Source: a virus. Taken from it: DNA of 31,103 bases. Each line of letters begins with the position of its first letter. Within the stretch, counting starts at the first letter, position 1. The stretch spans positions 1 through 31,103 of IMG/VR virus record IMGVR_UViG_3300034071_002139; one strand, written 5' to 3'. This document shows positions 28,590 to 31,103 of this stretch, piece by piece. Under the pieces are notes generated by a model that had not been told where the DNA came from, made no database searches, and saw only the letters and a list, made by a program, of their open reading frames with translations. The position numbers and the translations under genes were made by a program.

Positions 28590-28618
28590 TTGACTTTTGC
28601 TCTACAATAAAATAAGGT
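28590..28618 (+). promoter_or_regulatory. Promoter of the sugar-modification genes, leaderless type
   Basis: TTGACT (28590-28595), a 17-bp spacer and TAAGGT (28613-28618) precede the ATG at 28624 by five bases. The -10 box overlaps AAGG (28614-28617), which could alternatively be read as a weak ribosome binding site. Confidence 0.5.
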
Positions 28619-28623
28619 AGGGC

Positions 28624-29133
28624 ATGGTAGCCCCTTCCGCTTTTGTTGACCCGTCTTGTTATCTCTCTGAGGACGCCACGGTGTGGCACTTCGCAGTGGT
28701 GCTTGCCGACGTGACTGTTTTACGAAACACGGTCATCGGCTCTCGGGTCGAAGTGGGGCGAGGGTCCTTTATTGGACAAGACTCTCGCATTGGTTCTGGC
28801 ACTTTTCTTCCCGCGAACAGCACGATCGGGTCGAGGGTGTTCATCGGGCCAAATGTCACGTTCACCGATGATCGACATCCGGTTGCAGGCAACGCTGGCT
28901 ACTACGCGGAGCCTCCAATCGTCGAAAATGATGTTTCGATCGGGGCGGGAGCGGTGATTCTTCCGGGCGTTCGTATCGGCGTGGGAGCCCGCATCGGTGC
29001 CGGAGCGATCGTTACGCGGGATGTCCCTCCCGGGGCTCTGGTGCGCAGCGAACCCGCTCGTCAGCGGGGCGAGGGAGGATGTCCACCAGAACTATTGGCC
29101 GCGGCCGAGAAAGTCGGAATTACGAAAGCATGA
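28624..29133 (+). CDS. Hexapeptide-repeat acetyltransferase
   Basis: The 169-residue product is a left-handed beta-helix protein of the WbbJ/LbetaH type. Repeated hexads with Ile, Val or Leu every sixth residue run through residues of about 20-145 ([36 protein letters not shown]). An F-T-D-D-R-H-P loop near residue 80 is typical of sugar N-acetyltransferases. Such enzymes act as trimers and transfer acetyl from acetyl-CoA to amino sugars. It is translationally coupled to a glycosyltransferase, so it probably modifies a sugar for virion or host surface decoration. An acyl-ACP donor, as for LpxA relatives, is possible but unsupported. Confidence 0.8.
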   Translation: MVAPSAFVDPSCYLSEDATVWHFAVVLADVTVLRNTVIGSRVEVGRGSFIGQDSRIGSGTFLPANSTIGSRVFIGPNVTFTDDRHPVAGNAGYYAEPPIVENDVSIGAGAVILPGVRIGVGARIGAGAIVTRDVPPGALVRSEPARQRGEGGCPPELLAAAEKVGITKA

Positions 29134-30038
29134 AAATCTCTGCCACCATCATCTGCAAGAACGAGCAGGACCATATCCTCGATTGCGTAGGATCTCTACA
29201 TGACGTAGACGAAATCATCGTGTGCGATACGGGGTCTACCGACGACACTCTTTTGCTCGTGAACAGTCTCAACGATGATCGCATCCGTTTAGCTTACTAC
29301 GAATGGGGGGATCACTTCGCCAACGCTCGCAATGCCGCTCTCGCCCTCGCCACTGGTGATTGGTGTGTCGTCATCGACGCTGACGAAGAACTCGCTCCGG
29401 GAGCTATCGCGGCTCTCCGAAAAGCGATTCGAGAAAAACCAACGGCCCAGACTTTTCGTTTTAAGTGCATCGCCAAGCACAGCCCAAACAACATCCACGA
29501 AATGGTCCGAGCGCACCGCAGATGCCCGGACATCTACTGGACGGGGCGGATTCACGAAGCACTCAATCGAGATGACCATGTTCCTGCCCACGGGGCAACA
29601 CTGCTCTACGGGTATTCGACCGCACACGCAAACGACCCTGACCGGGCTCTTCGGCTACTCCAAATGGATTTTGAAGAGCAGTCGGCTACCTCGGCGGGGC
29701 CCTCGGGCCGAACGCTGTATTACCTCGCTCGCGAGTGGTATTACCGGAGAGACTGGGCTAAAGCGGCGGAGTTGTTTGAGGCCCGGGCTCACTTTGTCGG
29801 GTATCGCGACGAGTGCGGGGACGCTTTGCTTTACTTGGCCCGCTGCTACTGGCAGCTTCAAGAGGGGGATCTCGCGAGGATTGCCGCGGTGAAATCGCTC
29901 ATCATGGTGCCCGATTGTCGGGAGACCTATCTGTTTCTCGCAGAAATGAGCTTTCCAGAGCAAGCGGCGGCGTGGACGCGTATCGCCGATGGAGCACAAA
30001 ATACGGGGGTCTTGTTCGTGAGATCTCCAGTTGCGTAG
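29130..30038 (+). CDS. Family 2 glycosyltransferase with helical C-terminal repeats
   Basis: From the ATG at 29130, which overlaps the acetyltransferase stop, the product has 302 residues. The N-terminal GT-A fold shows [28 protein letters not shown] and D-A-D-E-E (the metal-binding DxD). Residues of about 180-290 form TPR-like helical pairs ([20 protein letters not shown]). This pairing occurs in GT2 enzymes that glycosylate proteins or peptides. It has no membrane segment and should act in the cytoplasm. A longer frame from 29079 is rejected because it overlaps the previous gene by 55 bases. A likely target is a virion protein such as the fibre. Confidence 0.85.
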   Translation: MKISATIICKNEQDHILDCVGSLHDVDEIIVCDTGSTDDTLLLVNSLNDDRIRLAYYEWGDHFANARNAALALATGDWCVVIDADEELAPGAIAALRKAIREKPTAQTFRFKCIAKHSPNNIHEMVRAHRRCPDIYWTGRIHEALNRDDHVPAHGATLLYGYSTAHANDPDRALRLLQMDFEEQSATSAGPSGRTLYYLAREWYYRRDWAKAAELFEARAHFVGYRDECGDALLYLARCYWQLQEGDLARIAAVKSLIMVPDCRETYLFLAEMSFPEQAAAWTRIADGAQNTGVLFVRSPVA

Positions 30039-30059
30039 AGCCGATTGATCTGGTAATTT
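30031..30059 (+). promoter_or_regulatory. Promoter before the small beta-rich protein gene, leaderless type
   Basis: TTGCGT (30031-30036), a 17-bp spacer and TAATTT (30054-30059) precede the ATG at 30066 by six bases. The -35 box overlaps the last codons of the glycosyltransferase gene. Confidence 0.5.
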
Positions 30060-30065
30060 TCGAGC

Positions 30066-30422
30066 ATGGAAACTTCCGTGCCGACCCCGCTGCGTCCTCG
30101 TCCTCTTGCCGAGTTTCAAACTCACGGAGAAAATCCGGTGACCTCTCTCGTTATTAACGCGGGAGCCTCGACTCTGCGGTTTCTTCACGTTGTAAACAAC
30201 ACGGCAACCGCAGGCTTTGTGCAGGTCCACAACGCAGCCACTCTTCCGGCTGACACGGTCAAGCCCCTCCTCTCCCGGCCGATCACTGCAAACGGAGAAG
30301 TGCTCCTTGAGGTTCCGATCTATTGCAGCACCGGCCTGACCATCGTGATTTCGACTACCTTGGCGACCAAAACCATCTCCGCGAATGCTGCTCTGGTGTT
30401 CGCCAAATTCGTCAAACACTGA
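30066..30422 (+). CDS. Small beta-rich phage protein
   Basis: The 118-residue product has no signal peptide or membrane span. After a proline-rich start it is mostly strand-like: T-L-R-F-L-H-V-V-N-N, F-V-Q-V-H-N, V-L-L-E-V-P-I-Y, L-T-I-V-I-S-T-T, A-L-V-F-A-K-F-V. This profile fits a small beta-sandwich virion protein, for instance a decoration or fibre-associated protein, but I recognise no family. It opens a transcript that continues into the holin-like gene six bases later. Confidence 0.6.
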   Translation: METSVPTPLRPRPLAEFQTHGENPVTSLVINAGASTLRFLHVVNNTATAGFVQVHNAATLPADTVKPLLSRPITANGEVLLEVPIYCSTGLTIVISTTLATKTISANAALVFAKFVKH

Positions 30423-30428
30423 GATCCC

Positions 30429-30659
30429 ATGAAAAATCCGTTTACTTCCATCACTGTCTACGGGCTGGCCATCGCAGCACTTGCAAGCTTCCTCCCTTCT
30501 GTGGGGGTCAACGTCAACGTCGACGCTGCAAACGATTTTGTTGAGCACGCTAAAGGGGGGTGGCCAAAAGTCATCGAAGCCTTTGGCTTTCTGCTTGCTC
30601 TTTACGGGCGTTGGAAAGCGACTCAGCCTCTCAGCTTCTCGCGCAAAAATGACTTCTGA
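30429..30659 (+). CDS. Holin-like small membrane protein
   Basis: The 76-residue product has two hydrophobic segments. One lies at about residues 8-28 (Y-G-L-A-I-A-A-L-A-S-F-L-P) and the other at about 48-62 (V-I-E-A-F-G-F-L-L-A-L-Y-G), with a basic C-terminal tail (R-W-K-A-T). Size and topology fit phage holins, which open the inner membrane at lysis. The second segment and following Y-G-R-W-K are typical of small holin-like proteins. It is followed by a second membrane protein gene. No endolysin is visible inside the window, so the lysis role is inferred. Confidence 0.6.
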   Translation: MKNPFTSITVYGLAIAALASFLPSVGVNVNVDAANDFVEHAKGGWPKVIEAFGFLLALYGRWKATQPLSFSRKNDF

Positions 30660-30670
30660 TTCGACGCTCT

Positions 30671-31084
30671 ATGACCGCCGAAGATCACGAAAAGCTCTAT
30701 GAGGCGCTGACGACGCGTCTCACCCGGCAAGCTAAAATGATGTGGGTTCTCCTCATCAGTGCTTTCGGAGTCGGCGGCTGGGCGACGATTCAGCAGCAAA
30801 ACATCGCCAACCTCTACGAGAAAATGGCGGTGATCAATACGGAGATCAAGGCAGTCAACGCGAAACAGGAAGACATCTTCAAAGCGATGGCCGAGATGAA
30901 GGAAAAATCGTTCACGTTCCGCGAAGCCCAAGCGATCACGGAGCGCCTTGCCGTTCTCGAAGTCAAGTTTGTCAATTTGACCGCGGTGCTTGACGAGAAG
31001 ATTGATCGCCTTGAAGAGGTCATTCAAAAACAGGTATCGACGCTGCCCGACTCACCCACTTCGGACCCGATTGCCGCTCAATGA
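30671..31084 (+). CDS. Membrane-anchored coiled-coil protein
   Basis: The 137-residue product has a cytoplasmic-looking N-terminus, one membrane segment at about residues 24-41 (M-M-W-V-L-L-I-S-A-F-G-V-G-G-W-A), and then a long heptad-patterned coiled coil to about residue 122. A single N-terminal anchor plus a periplasmic coiled coil is the shape of an inner-membrane spanin subunit, which helps to disrupt the outer membrane at lysis. A structural or superinfection-exclusion role is an alternative. Its stop overlaps a further ATG, so it is coupled to a gene beyond the window. Confidence 0.55.
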   Translation: MTAEDHEKLYEALTTRLTRQAKMMWVLLISAFGVGGWATIQQQNIANLYEKMAVINTEIKAVNAKQEDIFKAMAEMKEKSFTFREAQAITERLAVLEVKFVNLTAVLDEKIDRLEEVIQKQVSTLPDSPTSDPIAAQ

Positions 31085-31103
31085 GGCCCCAAAACACCAA
31101 CCC
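31081..31103 (+). CDS. Start of a further gene, cut by the window edge
   Basis: The ATG at 31081 overlaps the TGA of the coiled-coil membrane gene in the ATGA arrangement used throughout this genome, and the frame stays open to the end (M-R-P-Q-N-T-N). Only seven codons are visible, so no product can be given. By position an endolysin or second lysis protein is possible. Confidence 0.35.

Noticed and set aside
28624-29133. LpxA-type acyl-ACP acyltransferase using the phage ACP
   Set aside because: The repeats and the F-T-D-D-R-H-P loop fit sugar acetyltransferases that use acetyl-CoA, and the two genes are 24 kb apart. I keep it only as a remote possibility.

Overview
The window is a block of a tailed double-stranded DNA phage (Caudoviricetes-type), either a prophage or a phage or phage-plasmid contig. 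It carries a tyrosine integrase, a DNA replication module, a packaging module (HNH nuclease, large terminase, portal, scaffold, capsid), a collagen-like fibre, and the start of a lysis or membrane module. From about 1.8 kb to the right end every supported gene is on the + strand. The integrase ends in an aromatic-rich tail after the tyrosine (Y-K-x-L-V ... W-F-S-V) of a type I associate with Verrucomicrobiota integrases, so a host in that phylum is my best guess. This is inference and no host gene confirms it.

Layout. 1-532: end of an unrecognised G-rich gene. 533-1836: 1.3 kb without a convincing gene but full of structure: a perfect 34-bp tandem duplication, three phased copies of a TTTACCCTATAACAAA motif, a candidate ~110-nt small RNA with its own promoter and intrinsic terminator, a 258-bp MITE-like inverted repeat, and a cluster of GGGAGATC motifs around a 14-bp hairpin. 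1837-4650: a small exported protein, two winged-helix-like regulators, the integrase, an acyl carrier protein (ACP) and a 107-aa unknown. From the regulators to the unknown, each start codon overlaps the previous stop. 4672-10352: ribbon-helix-helix-like protein, RuvC-like resolvase, small P-loop protein, DUF1353, DUF3310, a fused SNF2 helicase plus iron-sulfur PD-(D/E)XK nuclease, and a probable ssDNA-binding protein closed by a strong terminator. 10432-15013: family A DNA polymerase, primase-helicase, HNH nuclease. 15045-23220: large terminase, GT-A-like protein, portal, small unknown, scaffold, major capsid protein. 23310-31103: a 1615-aa collagen-like fibre with a small companion, a hexapeptide acetyltransferase, a family 2 glycosyltransferase, a small beta-rich protein, a holin-like protein, a coiled-coil membrane protein and the first codons of another gene.

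Expression. I see almost no Shine-Dalgarno sequences. Genes are either translationally coupled (ATGA or GTGA overlaps, about a dozen) or begin 5-7 nt downstream of a -10 box that has a -35 box 16-17 bp upstream. The latter pattern predicts leaderless mRNAs; the best cases are 4672, 15045, 16855, 28624 and 30066.

How it fits together. Resolvase, helicase-nuclease, ssDNA-binding candidate, polymerase and primase-helicase form a largely self-sufficient replication and recombination set. HNH, terminase, portal, scaffold and capsid form the head and packaging set. Two glycosyltransferase-like genes and an acetyltransferase flank the capsid and fibre genes and may decorate the threonine-rich collagen-like fibre. 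The least expected element is the ACP gene coupled to the integrase. No tail tube, tape measure or endolysin lies inside the window.
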